Counted from the stretch's first letter, positions 45,428 to 54,372 are shown. The stretch: DNA of 64,000 nucleotides from an uncultured Peptostreptococcaceae bacterium (GCA_910588185.1 CAJUQR010000005.1:1-64000), one strand, 5' to 3'. The notes: generated from the sequence alone by a model not told the origin. A program made the numbers and translations.

Positions 45428-46591
45428 ATGAGATCAAAGAAATTAAAATCTTTTACATCAATTGTGATTGTACTTGTTATGCTGCTCTTTGTACTTACAG
45501 GCTGCTCTTCAGGAGACAAAACCTCTTCAGAAGATATACCAAAGGTAGGGGATTTGAAGTATGAAAATACTTTAGAGCTTAAATATGCGGAACAGTTTAA
45601 GGTATACAACTATGAGGGAGGATATTCGCTTATAAAAATTACGGAGGGCGATGACATTCTTATAATACCTGAAGGTGGGAAAGTTCCTCAGGATATTGAA
45701 GATAACATAATTGTGCTTCAGCAACCTATTGATGACATATATATGGTTGCAACTTCGGCTATGTCGCTGGTAAGCTCCATTGACGGACTGGATTCTATTG
45801 GGTTTTCATGTGTAGAAGCTGATGGATGGTATATAGAGGCAGCAGCTGAAGCAATGAGACAGGGCAGGATACTTTATGCAGGCAAATACAGTGCACCTGA
45901 TTATGAAATGCTCGTGGGAAAGAATTGTGGTCTTGCAGTAGAATCTACTATGATTTTGCATAACCCTGAGGTTAAAGAAAAACTTGAGGAACTTGGTATA
46001 AAAGTAATAATAGAAAGGTCCAGTTATGAAACTCATCCTTTAGCAAGAACAGAGTGGGTAAAACTTTACGGCGTACTTTTGGGAAAGCAAAAGGAAGCTG
46101 AGGAAGTATTTGAGAGAGAAGTTTCAATAATGAATGAACTTGAAAATATTGAAAATACCGGAAAGACTGTAGCATTTTTTTACATAAATTCCAATGGAGG
46201 AGTTGTAACCAGAAAATCTGATGATTATGTACCTAAGATGATTGAGATTGCAGGCGGCAAGTATATATTTGAAGATTTGGGGGATCCGGAAAAGAGAACT
46301 TCTACTGTAAATATGCAGCTGGAGCAGTTTTATGCTTCTGCCAAAGATGCGGATTATATTTTTTATAACAGCAGTATAGTGTCAGAGGTTCGTTCTATGG
46401 AAGAGCTTTTGCAGCTCAGTCCTGTTTTAGCAGATTTTAAGGCAGTGAAAGAAGGCAATGTATGGTGTACAGGCAAGAATCTTTTTCAGGAAACTGATAA
46501 ATTAGGCAGCGTAATAAGAGATATGAACACTATTTTGACTTCAGAAGATGAATCTTTAGATAAGCTTGATTATTTTTTCAAGGTAAAATAA
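45428..46591 (+). CDS. btuF: ABC transporter substrate-binding lipoprotein, probable corrinoid receptor (BtuF-like)
   Basis: This 387-residue lipoprotein has the lipobox LTGC (Cys 26) and the two-lobed fold of the periplasmic-binding class III (FecB/BtuF) family: TSAMSLVSSIDGLDSIGF (about residues 104-121), KVIIERSSYETHPLARTEWVKLYG, and a C-terminal lobe with VWCTGKNLFQ. FecB-type proteins bind haem, siderophores or B12; the cobalamin riboswitch in front of the operon makes B12 or cobinamide the likely ligand. Followed by the permease and ATPase. Confidence 0.85.
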   Translation: MRSKKLKSFTSIVIVLVMLLFVLTGCSSGDKTSSEDIPKVGDLKYENTLELKYAEQFKVYNYEGGYSLIKITEGDDILIIPEGGKVPQDIEDNIIVLQQPIDDIYMVATSAMSLVSSIDGLDSIGFSCVEADGWYIEAAAEAMRQGRILYAGKYSAPDYEMLVGKNCGLAVESTMILHNPEVKEKLEELGIKVIIERSSYETHPLARTEWVKLYGVLLGKQKEAEEVFEREVSIMNELENIENTGKTVAFFYINSNGGVVTRKSDDYVPKMIEIAGGKYIFEDLGDPEKRTSTVNMQLEQFYASAKDADYIFYNSSIVSEVRSMEELLQLSPVLADFKAVKEGNVWCTGKNLFQETDKLGSVIRDMNTILTSEDESLDKLDYFFKVK

Positions 46592-46614
46592 TTGGGGAGA
46601 AAATGTGGAATTAA

Positions 46615-47682
46615 ATGTGGCATGGAATAAAATTACAAAATGAAACGGCAAGTCTTGAAAAATCTCAAAGACTTCGCCGTTACGCCCGATATAATTTGGT
46701 GTTCGTACTGCTCATTGTAGCTTTCGTACTCATTACTATATTGAATATAAACTCAGGGAGCGTAAATATTTCTGTAAAGGAAATAGCCAAGATAATATTT
46801 TTAAGAGAAGGCGATGACATGGCATATAGTATAATATGGAAGATAAGACTGCCAAGGATAATCACATCTGCTTTGCTCGGCGGAGGTCTTGCACTGGCTG
46901 GATTTTTGCTGCAAACATTTTTTAATAATCCTATTGCAGGTCCTTTTGTACTTGGAATATCATCAGGTGCAAAGTTAATAGTCGCAGTTACCATGATAGT
47001 GCTTATACAATATGTGAATTCTATTTCAGCCTTTACCATGGTAGCCGCTGCTTTTGTAGGAGCCCTGATTTCCATGGGCTTTGTACTTCTCGCTTCGAGA
47101 AAGGTACATCAGATGTCCATGCTCCTTGTCACAGGAATAATGATAAGCTATATATGTTCAGCAATAACTGAATTTCTTATTACATTTGCTAAAGATACGG
47201 ATATTGTTAACTTACATAATTGGTCGCAGGGAAGTTTTTCAGGAATGGATTGGGACAATGTATGGATGTGTTTTATAATTATAACTCTTACTTTTGGTGC
47301 CACATTTCTCTTAGCAAAGCCTATAAGTGCATATCAGATGGGAGAATCTTATGCTCAAAGTATGGGGGTAAATATCAAAAGATTTAGAGTTATATTGATA
47401 TTACTGTCAAGTCTTTTGGCAGGATGTGTCACCGCTTTTGCAGGACCGATTTCTTTTGTGGGAATAGCGGTACCTCACTTAGCTAAGATTTTTTTAAACA
47501 CGGCAAAACCTATAGTAGTAATCCCTGCTACATTTATAGGAGGCGGAGTATTCTGCATGCTTTGCGACTATATAGCAAGGACGGCGTTTGCCCCTACGGA
47601 ACTGAGTATAAGCACTGTAACGGCGATTTTTGGCGCGCCTATAGTAATAGCGATGCTGCTAAAAAAACAAAATAATCATTAA
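46615..47682 (+). CDS. btuC: FecCD/BtuC-family ABC permease
   Basis: This 355-residue protein has about nine to ten membrane helices and BtuC motifs: IWKIRLPRIITSALLGGGLALAGF (split: KIRLPRI at about 78, GGGLALAG about 89-96), NPIAGPFVLGISSGA (about 104-118), and GPISFVGIAVPHLAK (about 278-292), the site that touches the ATPase. A preceding mini-frame ATGTGGAATTAA (46604-46615) has the better-placed GGGGAG site and its stop overlaps this ATG, suggesting coupling by re-initiation. Confidence 0.9.
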   Translation: MWHGIKLQNETASLEKSQRLRRYARYNLVFVLLIVAFVLITILNINSGSVNISVKEIAKIIFLREGDDMAYSIIWKIRLPRIITSALLGGGLALAGFLLQTFFNNPIAGPFVLGISSGAKLIVAVTMIVLIQYVNSISAFTMVAAAFVGALISMGFVLLASRKVHQMSMLLVTGIMISYICSAITEFLITFAKDTDIVNLHNWSQGSFSGMDWDNVWMCFIIITLTFGATFLLAKPISAYQMGESYAQSMGVNIKRFRVILILLSSLLAGCVTAFAGPISFVGIAVPHLAKIFLNTAKPIVVIPATFIGGGVFCMLCDYIARTAFAPTELSISTVTAIFGAPIVIAMLLKKQNNH

Positions 47683-47701
47683 TCGCAAGTGGTAAGACAA
47701 T

Positions 47702-48802
47702 ATGAAAGATATATATTTCAGCACGAAAGACCTTACTGTGGGATATAATGGTGAGGTGCTCATAAAGGATATACAAATAAATATAGAAAAAGGGGAGATT
47801 CTTACTCTCATAGGCCCTAACGGTTCAGGTAAATCAACCATATTGAAAAGCATAACAAAGCATTTGAAGACCATAAGCGGAGATACTTTTATAGCTGAAG
47901 CTTCTGTAGGAGCAATGAATTACAAAGAACTTTCAAAGCTGGTCGCAGTAGTGCTTACAGACAGGATTAAACCTGAACTTATGACATGCAGAGACGTGGT
48001 AGCCACCGGCAGATATCCTTATACGGGGAGTATGGGAATTTTAAGTGAAGAAGACAATAAAAAAGTCGAAGAAGCTATGGAAAAAGTTCATGCCCTTGAT
48101 ATTGCAGAAAAAGATTTTATTGCCATAAGCGACGGTCAGAAGCAGAGGATTCTTCTCGCAAGAGCTATTTGTCAGGAGCCAGATGTAATTGTACTTGACG
48201 AGCCCACATCTTTTCTCGACATAAAACATAAGCTTGAGCTTTTAAACATTTTACGTTCTATGGCAAAAGAAAAGAAAATTACTGTTATAATGTCATTGCA
48301 CGAAATAGATTTGGCTCAAAAAATATCTGATAAAGTAATGTGTGTAAAAGGTGACATAATAGAGCATTTTGGGTCTCCCGATGCAATCTTTAAAGATGAT
48401 ATAATTAGAGATCTTTATGATATAACAAGCGGTGTTTATAATATTGCCTTTGGCAGCGTTGAACTGCCAAAACCTGAGGGTATTGCCGAGACATTTGTAA
48501 TATCTTCATGCGGCAGGGGTATTGATATATACAGAAGATTACAGAAAAATAACATTCCGTTCTATGCCGGAATTCTTTACAGTAATGATATAGATTATAT
48601 TGTGGCAAAATCATTGGCGATAGATGTGTTTGAAGAAAAGCCGTTTATGCCTATAAGTGATGATGTATTTGGTCATGCTTGTGAAGCTATAAAAAAATGC
48701 AAATGTGTAATTAATGCAGGAATAGAGATAGGTCAAATTAATAAACGTATGGAAGACCTTTTGAAACTGGCAGACGAATGTGGAATTTTAAAGAAAATTT
48801 GA
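47702..48802 (+). CDS. btuD: ABC ATPase (BtuD-like) with extra C-terminal domain
   Basis: The 366 residues comprise an ATPase domain (1-250) with Walker A GPNGSGKST (38-46), a Q-loop region, signature ISDGQKQR (142-149; SDGQK in place of SGGQ) and Walker B VIVLDEP (162-168), plus an added domain (about 262-366) starting FVISSCGRGIDIYRRL and including YAGILYSNDIDY. FecE-type partners are usually about 260 residues; similar tails occur, to my recollection, in other Firmicutes iron/B12-type ATPases, without known function. It energises the permease next door. Last gene of the operon. Confidence 0.88.
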   Translation: MKDIYFSTKDLTVGYNGEVLIKDIQINIEKGEILTLIGPNGSGKSTILKSITKHLKTISGDTFIAEASVGAMNYKELSKLVAVVLTDRIKPELMTCRDVVATGRYPYTGSMGILSEEDNKKVEEAMEKVHALDIAEKDFIAISDGQKQRILLARAICQEPDVIVLDEPTSFLDIKHKLELLNILRSMAKEKKITVIMSLHEIDLAQKISDKVMCVKGDIIEHFGSPDAIFKDDIIRDLYDITSGVYNIAFGSVELPKPEGIAETFVISSCGRGIDIYRRLQKNNIPFYAGILYSNDIDYIVAKSLAIDVFEEKPFMPISDDVFGHACEAIKKCKCVINAGIEIGQINKRMEDLLKLADECGILKKI

Positions 48803-48833
48803 AATTATTATCCGAAAATAATGCAAAAATAAA

Positions 48834-48862
48834 TAGACAAAACTGAATTAATATGTTAATAT
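48834..48862 (+). promoter_or_regulatory. rpsO promoter
   Basis: TAGACA (48834-48839), 17 bases, TAATAT (48857-48862). The leader that follows (about 48870-48951) includes a stem GCGAAAAC/GTTTTACGC (48897-48919), a possible S15 autoregulatory site, which is common before rpsO. Confidence 0.65.
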
Positions 48863-48951
48863 TAATTGTTAAATTTATTACCTAGTGCTTCGTTTAGCGA
48901 AAACTCCGACGTTTTACGCAGCAAAAGGTGGATTAAGAAAAGGAGAGTAAC

Positions 48952-49218
48952 ATGATTACAAAAGAAATGAAACAACAGATAATCAAGGATTATCAGTTAA
49001 AAGAGGGAGATACAGGTTCCCCTGAAGTTCAGATTGCAGTTTTGACTTACAGAATTAATGATCTTAATGAACACTTAAAAGTTCATAAGAAAGACCACCA
49101 TTCAAGAAGAGGACTTCTCAAGATGGTTGGTCAAAGAAGAAACCTGCTTGCATACCTGAAGGAGAAGGATCTGGAGAGATACAGAACTCTTATTGCTCGT
49201 TTAGGACTTAGAAAGTAG
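48952..49218 (+). CDS. rpsO: 30S ribosomal protein S15
   Basis: S15 binds 16S rRNA helices 20-22 early in assembly. The 88 residues are full length with GDTGSPEVQIAVLTYRI, HLKVHKKDHHSRRGLL and MVGQRRNLLAYLKEKD. AAGGAGAG precedes the ATG. It is paired with pnp, with a terminator-like hairpin between, as in many bacteria. Confidence 0.98.
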   Translation: MITKEMKQQIIKDYQLKEGDTGSPEVQIAVLTYRINDLNEHLKVHKKDHHSRRGLLKMVGQRRNLLAYLKEKDLERYRTLIARLGLRK

Positions 49219-49238
49219 GATTATTTACTGAGAAATTT

Positions 49239-49266
49239 AAGCGGGGAAAAAGTCCCCGCTTTAATT
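49239..49266 (+). terminator. Hairpin terminator between rpsO and pnp
   Basis: AAGCGGGGA (49239-49247) / TCCCCGCTT (49253-49261) followed by a T-rich stretch. It probably sets a higher rpsO than pnp transcript level. Confidence 0.8.
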
Positions 49267-49314
49267 TTATATTTTTTAACGGAGAAAGAAATTAACAGGA
49301 GGTAGTTGTTAATT

Positions 49315-51432
49315 ATGTCAAGATTTGAAGATTACAGAGTATTTAAGACGGCCGTGGGAGGAAGACTCTTGCAGCTTGAAATCGGAAAGGTTTGTGAACA
49401 AGCCAATGGACAAGTTATGGTTAAATATGGCGATACTGTAGTAAACGTTACAGCATGCGCATCGAAAGAACCAAAGCCTGATATTGACTTTTTTCCTCTT
49501 TCCGTAGACTATGAAGAGAGAATGTATGCCGCAGGAAAGATTCCCGGCGGATTTATCAAAAGAGAAGGAAGACCGAGTGAACATGCAATTTTGTCATCAA
49601 GACTTATCGACAGACCTATTCGACCGCTGTTCCCTAAGGGATACTATAATGATGTAGTAGTTGTTGCAACTGTTATGTCTGTAGACCCTGACTGTTCACC
49701 TGAGATTTGCGGTATGATAGGTTCATCTGTTGCTCTTGCAACATCCGATATACCTTGGGATGGACCTACAGGTTCAGTTAAAGTGGGAAGAGTTGACGGT
49801 CAGCTGGTTATAAACCCTACTTTGCAGCAGAGAGAAGTTTCAGACATGGATATGACTGTTTCAGGAACCAAAGAAGCCATAATGATGGTTGAAGCAGGTG
49901 CAAATGAAGTTCCTGAGATGGAAATGCTTGATGCAATTCTGTTTGCTCACGAAGAAATCAAAAAGATAGTAGAATTTATCGAAGAAGTAGTAAGCGAAGT
50001 AGGAAAACCTAAACAGGAAGTAACTCTATATAAACCTCTTGAAGAGATTGATGAGGCTGTAAGAGCTTATGCGGCTCCTAAGATGAGAGAAGCGATACAG
50101 ACTCCTGATAAGCTTGAGAGACTTGAGAATATGGATGCCGTAGAGGTAGAGACTAAAGAGCACTTTGCTGAGATTTATCCAGAGGGAAGCAAAGATATAG
50201 ATTCTGTACTATATAACATAACAAAAGAAACTGTAAGAGCTATGATTCTCGATGAGGGTATTCGTCCTGATAACAGAAAACATGAAGAAATCAGGCCTAT
50301 ATGGTGTGAAACCGAGATTCTTCCTAGAACTCACGGAACGGGTCTGTTTAAGAGAGGTCAAACCCAGGTACTTTCTGTTTGTACACTGGCTCCTGCAAGT
50401 GAAGCTCAGACTATAGACGGAATTACAGAGCAGACTTCAAAAAGATATATGCATCATTATAATTTTCCTGGTTTTTCAGTAGGAGAAGCAAAAACTTCAA
50501 GAAGTCCCGGAAGAAGAGAAATAGGTCACGGTGCTTTGGCAGAAAGAGCTCTCGTACCTGTACTTCCTAGTGTTGAAGAGTTCCCGTATGCAATAAGAGT
50601 TGTATCTGAAGTACTGTCTTCTAACGGTTCAACATCGATGGGTTCAACATGTGGTTCATGTCTTGCACTTATGGATGCAGGTGTTCCAATTAAGAGACCT
50701 GTTGCAGGCATAGCCATGGGACTTATTGAAAGAGTTAAAGAAGATGGCTCATCAGAATTTGCAATTCTTTCAGATATTCAGGGCATGGAAGACTTTTTAG
50801 GAGATATGGACTTCAAAGTAACAGGTACGGAAGTAGGTGTTACTGCAATCCAGATGGATATAAAGGTTCATGGTCTTTCAAGAGAGATTTTAGAGAAAGC
50901 TCTTAATCAGGCTAAAGAGGGAAGAATGCATATAATGGGTAAGATGCTTGAAGAAATTCCGGCTCCTCGTGAAGAAATGTCCAAGTATGCTCCACGTGCA
51001 ATTACAATGAATATTGATCCTGATAAAGTTAGAATAGTTATAGGACCGGGAGGAAAGACTATCAATAGAATTATCGATGAAACAGGCGTTAAAATTGATA
51101 TTTCTGAAGACATTCCTGGACTTGTAAGCATTTACAGTGTTGATCAGGCAGGCGCAGACGCTGCTAAACGTGAGATTGAACTTCTTACCAAAGAAGTTGA
51201 AGTAGGTGAAACTTACGAGGGAACTGTTACAAGGATAATGAGCTTTGGCGCATTTATAGAGGTGCTTCCTGGCAAAGAGGGCCTTCTTCATATATCCAAG
51301 ATGGCAAAGGGCAGAGTTGAAAAGGTAGAGGATGTTATGAATATCGGCGATAAGGTAGAAGTTAAAGTTTCCGAAATCGACAGTCAGAACAGAATCAATC
51401 TTTTGAGAACCAGCTATCCTGACGAAAAGTAA
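49315..51432 (+). CDS. pnp: Polyribonucleotide nucleotidyltransferase
   Basis: PNPase degrades RNA 3' to 5' with phosphate. The 705 residues hold two RNase PH domains, the first with GGFIKREGRPSEHAILSSRL and the second with FKRGQTQVLSVCTLA and SSNGSTSMGSTCG-SCLAL (about residues 440-460), then a KH domain (IGPGGKTINRIIDETG) and an S1 domain (GTVTRIMSFGAFIEVLPGKEG). AGGAGG at 49297-49302 supports ATG 49315; a TTG at 49306 in frame is too close to the site. Confidence 0.97.
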   Translation: MSRFEDYRVFKTAVGGRLLQLEIGKVCEQANGQVMVKYGDTVVNVTACASKEPKPDIDFFPLSVDYEERMYAAGKIPGGFIKREGRPSEHAILSSRLIDRPIRPLFPKGYYNDVVVVATVMSVDPDCSPEICGMIGSSVALATSDIPWDGPTGSVKVGRVDGQLVINPTLQQREVSDMDMTVSGTKEAIMMVEAGANEVPEMEMLDAILFAHEEIKKIVEFIEEVVSEVGKPKQEVTLYKPLEEIDEAVRAYAAPKMREAIQTPDKLERLENMDAVEVETKEHFAEIYPEGSKDIDSVLYNITKETVRAMILDEGIRPDNRKHEEIRPIWCETEILPRTHGTGLFKRGQTQVLSVCTLAPASEAQTIDGITEQTSKRYMHHYNFPGFSVGEAKTSRSPGRREIGHGALAERALVPVLPSVEEFPYAIRVVSEVLSSNGSTSMGSTCGSCLALMDAGVPIKRPVAGIAMGLIERVKEDGSSEFAILSDIQGMEDFLGDMDFKVTGTEVGVTAIQMDIKVHGLSREILEKALNQAKEGRMHIMGKMLEEIPAPREEMSKYAPRAITMNIDPDKVRIVIGPGGKTINRIIDETGVKIDISEDIPGLVSIYSVDQAGADAAKREIELLTKEVEVGETYEGTVTRIMSFGAFIEVLPGKEGLLHISKMAKGRVEKVEDVMNIGDKVEVKVSEIDSQNRINLLRTSYPDEK

Positions 51433-51438
51433 GATAAT

Positions 51439-51475
51439 AAAAGGTGTACGTTAAGTGAAACGTGCACCTTTTTTA
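51439..51475. terminator. Terminator between pnp and the GntR gene
   Basis: AAAAGGTGTACGTT (51439-51452) / AACGTGCACCTTTTT (from 51459), one G-T pair, with T and A tracts on the two sides, so it can serve both convergent genes. Confidence 0.85.
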
Positions 51476-51481
51476 TGAATA

Positions 51482-52132
51482 TTATAAAATTATATCTGCA
51501 TTTGTATATATAGGAACCCAGTGTCTTTCAGCAATGTATTTAAATACACCTTCTTCGTCTTTTGCTTTGAGAAACTTTAGTATTTCTCTATGCTCTTCAT
51601 TTATGGCGAGCAGAACCTCAACAGCGTTTCCCTCAGCCGTATCAGTGTATATCTTGCTTATCAGCTTGTTTTTGGCGGTTTCAATAAAGTCTATAAGTGT
51701 TTTGTTGCCGCATTTTTGAATGTAAATTTGGTGAAATGCTATTTGCTGTTTATGGTACATTTCAAAGTTTTCTGATTTTATAGCCAAATCGATTGATTCT
51801 ATATAAAAGGACATATCTGCATAATCTTGTTTGGTCAGATTGTTACATGCAAGTTTTGCTGCCGTAGCGTCAAGAGCACCGATTACAGTGTATAGTTCGG
51901 TTATTTCTTTTACTGTGATAGTTTTAATAGTGAAGCCTTTTCTCGATGTGTTTTCTATTATGCCTTCTGCTGCAAGCTGAATCAAAGCTTCTCTTACAGG
52001 AGTACGGCTGATTTCCAGTTCATTGCAAATGTCATTTTCGCTGATTCTTTGCCCTGGAAGCAGCTTGCCCTCTCTTATTTCCTCTGCGATAAAATCATAT
52101 ACGTGGTCTTTTAGTGTTTTAAATCTTTCCAT
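51482..52132 (-). CDS. GntR family transcriptional regulator (FCD subfamily)
   Basis: This 216-residue regulator has an N-terminal winged helix (residues about 8-72: GQRISENDICNELEISRTPVREAL, split around the recognition helix) and a C-terminal all-helical FCD ligand domain with the metal-site pattern H112/H149-type histidines (AFHQIYI, NEEHREIL). FCD regulators usually respond to organic acids or amino-acid products. It is divergent from an amino-acid antiporter, its likely target. Confidence 0.88.
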   Translation of the reverse strand: MERFKTLKDHVYDFIAEEIREGKLLPGQRISENDICNELEISRTPVREALIQLAAEGIIENTSRKGFTIKTITVKEITELYTVIGALDATAAKLACNNLTKQDYADMSFYIESIDLAIKSENFEMYHKQQIAFHQIYIQKCGNKTLIDFIETAKNKLISKIYTDTAEGNAVEVLLAINEEHREILKFLKAKDEEGVFKYIAERHWVPIYTNADIIL

Positions 52133-52164
52133 AATCTATTTTTCCTTATAATTGATAATAAAAT

Positions 52165-52194
52165 AATATATCTCACTTTTATGCAAAAAGTCAA
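52165..52194 (-). promoter_or_regulatory. Promoter of the GntR gene
   Basis: On the minus strand TTGACT (52194-52189), 18 bases, TATATT (52170-52165). It lies in the divergent region shared with the antiporter, where the regulator would be expected to bind. Confidence 0.6.
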
Positions 52195-52288
52195 TACAAG
52201 CTCAAATGTTCATTTACTTAAAAGTTATAAAAAGCCTATCTTTGGAAATAATTAATATTGGCCGATAATTTTAGGAGGTATTGACATA

Positions 52289-53737
52289 ATGGGTGAAAAC
52301 AACACTAATACATCTCATGGATTAAGCTTTTGGGCATTAGCCGCAGTTATTATAGGTTCTACTATAGGAAGCGGTATATTTACTATCACTGCAGATATGG
52401 CTTCAAGCGGAGCTCATACCGGTGCCATTCTTGTAGGCTGGCTTATATGCGGAATAGGAATGCTTGGTCTTATGATGTCGTATTTTGGACTTAACAAGGT
52501 AAGACCTGATTTAACTAATGGTGTATATAGTTATGCAAGAGAAGGTTTTGGAGAATTTGTAGGATTTAATTCAGCATGGGGCTACTGGATAAGCGCACTT
52601 TTGAGCAATGTATCATATATGACACTTTTATTTGGCGCAATAGGTCACTTTTTTCCTGTGTTTGGAAACGGAAATAATTTGATTTCGATAATATGTGCTT
52701 CTGTTATCGTATGGCTTTTAAATTTGCTTGTACTTCAAGGTGTAAAAGAGGCTGCGGGAATATCTATCGTGACTACGATTGCAAAGCTGGTTCCCATATT
52801 GGTGTTTATAGTTGCGGTAATTTTTGTAAGCGCTTTTGATATTGATATTTTTATGGATAATTTTTGGGGCGACGGAAGTATGTCTATCGGAGAGCAGGTA
52901 AGGAAGACTACGTCAGCTACTGTATGGTCCTTTATAGGTATAGAGGGAGCAGTGGTTTTGTCAGGACGTGCAAAACGTACTGAAGATGTGGGAAAAGCTT
53001 CTATAACTGCGTTTATCGGTATACTTGCAATATATGTTATGGTAGCAGTTTTAAGTATGGGAGTTATGACTACAGAAGAACTTGCATCCCTTGGCAATCC
53101 TCAGATGGCAGGAATATTGGAATACGCTGTAGGTCCGTGGGGTGCGGCGCTTGTAAATATAGGAGTAATCTTGTCTTTGACAGGGGCGCTTCTCGGATGG
53201 ACTATAATTGCAGCTGATTGTCCTTATTCAGCAGCAAAACAAGGCGTATTTATGAAGATATTTGCAAAATCAAATAAACATGGTTCTCCGGCATTTTCGC
53301 TGTATTTAACCAATGCCATAATACAGATGTTTATAATAATCGGATTTTTCAGCGCATCTACCTATCAGGCATTTTATTCATTAAGTACAGCTATGATAAT
53401 GATTCCTTATTTATTCAGCGCCGCTTATTATTTGAAGATTTCACTCAAGGGCGATGGTTTTGAGAATGGCAGAGGGGGTTCTATTGTAGCTGCAAGAATT
53501 TTTGCCGTCATAGGAACGTTATATGGAATATGGATGCTTTATTCCGGTGGTTTGGATTATGTTTTGATAACGACAGTGCTTTATGCGCCAGGTATTATAA
53601 TTTATTGTCTTGGAAAGAGAGAACGGGGAGAGGCTATGTTCAACAGGAGATGGGAAATGGGGCTTGCCGTGTGCATTGTGGCGGCTGCTCTTGTGTCTGT
53701 GTTCTTGATTTATACAGGAACTTTAAAACCATTTTAA
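52289..53737 (+). CDS. APC-family amino acid permease, basic amino acid/polyamine antiporter type
   Basis: This 482-residue protein has about 12 membrane segments and the APC opening AAVIIGSTIGSGIFTI (residues about 18-33), then NGVYSYAREGFGEFVGFNSAWGYW (split: YSYAREGFG, about 78-86) and FIGIEGAVVLSGRAKR (about 215-230), close to the arginine/ornithine antiporter (ArcD) group. AGGAGG precedes the ATG. Exact substrate uncertain; no arc genes are nearby. Confidence 0.87.
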   Translation: MGENNTNTSHGLSFWALAAVIIGSTIGSGIFTITADMASSGAHTGAILVGWLICGIGMLGLMMSYFGLNKVRPDLTNGVYSYAREGFGEFVGFNSAWGYWISALLSNVSYMTLLFGAIGHFFPVFGNGNNLISIICASVIVWLLNLLVLQGVKEAAGISIVTTIAKLVPILVFIVAVIFVSAFDIDIFMDNFWGDGSMSIGEQVRKTTSATVWSFIGIEGAVVLSGRAKRTEDVGKASITAFIGILAIYVMVAVLSMGVMTTEELASLGNPQMAGILEYAVGPWGAALVNIGVILSLTGALLGWTIIAADCPYSAAKQGVFMKIFAKSNKHGSPAFSLYLTNAIIQMFIIIGFFSASTYQAFYSLSTAMIMIPYLFSAAYYLKISLKGDGFENGRGGSIVAARIFAVIGTLYGIWMLYSGGLDYVLITTVLYAPGIIIYCLGKRERGEAMFNRRWEMGLAVCIVAAALVSVFLIYTGTLKPF

Positions 53738-53770
53738 AAAATCGCCCGTGATTTTTGCTTTAAAATGTGC

Positions 53771-53776
53771 TATAAT
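53771..53776 (+). promoter_or_regulatory. -10 element before the CarD-like gene
   Basis: A perfect TATAAT sits 38 bases before the ATG. No convincing -35 at the right distance was found. Confidence 0.45.
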
Positions 53777-53813
53777 TAATATAATATATAAGCAAAAGAA
53801 GAGGCGAATTGTG

Positions 53814-54317
53814 ATGTATCAAATTGGTGATGTAGTAGTATATGGAACAGAAGGATTGTGCGAAATTGAGCAGATAACTGAGAAAAATTTCGGCGGCGAA
53901 ATTATAAATTATTATGTGCTTAAGCAGATAGGCGAGGGAAGTTCTGTTACTTATGTACCTACAGAAAACAAGAAAAGTCTCGAAAAGATGCGTCATATTT
54001 TGAAACGTGAAGAAGTAGCGGAGATGTTAAAAGGCGTGGCCGAAGAAAATTTATCTTGGATAGAAGATGACAGGGAACGTCAAAAATTCTTTAAAGATAA
54101 AATGCTTTACGGAAATATAGAAGATCTGATGAAGATGACAAGAATGTTATATCTTCATAGAAAAGATCAGGAGAAAACCGGAAAGAAGATGCATATATCC
54201 GATGAGCATTTTTTTAAAGATGCAGAAAAGATGATAGTTGAGGAAATATCTTACGTCATGGATATGCCAGAGGAAAATGTTTTTGATTATATAGTAGAAA
54301 GCATAGAAAGTAAATAG
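53814..54317 (+). CDS. CarD/CdnL-family transcription regulator
   Basis: The 167 residues begin MYQIGDVVVYGTEGLCEIEQ, the RNA-polymerase-interacting CarD/TRCF domain (about 1-60), followed by a helical C-terminal domain that binds DNA near the -10 in CdnL. Such proteins stabilise open promoter complexes. ATG 53814 is chosen over an in-frame ATG at 53748 because the latter overlaps the promoter (TATAAT 53771-53776) and would add a non-family extension. Confidence 0.85.
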   Translation: MYQIGDVVVYGTEGLCEIEQITEKNFGGEIINYYVLKQIGEGSSVTYVPTENKKSLEKMRHILKREEVAEMLKGVAEENLSWIEDDRERQKFFKDKMLYGNIEDLMKMTRMLYLHRKDQEKTGKKMHISDEHFFKDAEKMIVEEISYVMDMPEENVFDYIVESIESK

Positions 54318-54326
54318 TTTAGTAAT

Positions 54327-54372
54327 AATTGTACATTTGATGTTTTTTGTAATGTCAGTGTACAATTTTTTT
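54327..54372. terminator. Bidirectional terminator between carD-like and znuB
   Basis: AATTGTACA (54327-54335) / TGTACAATT (54359-54367) followed by T's on the + strand. Its right arm lies inside the last codons of znuB. Confidence 0.75.

Noticed and set aside
48485..48799. CbiZ domain on the BtuD-like ATPase
   Set aside because: The tail is too short and shares no recognisable CbiZ pattern.
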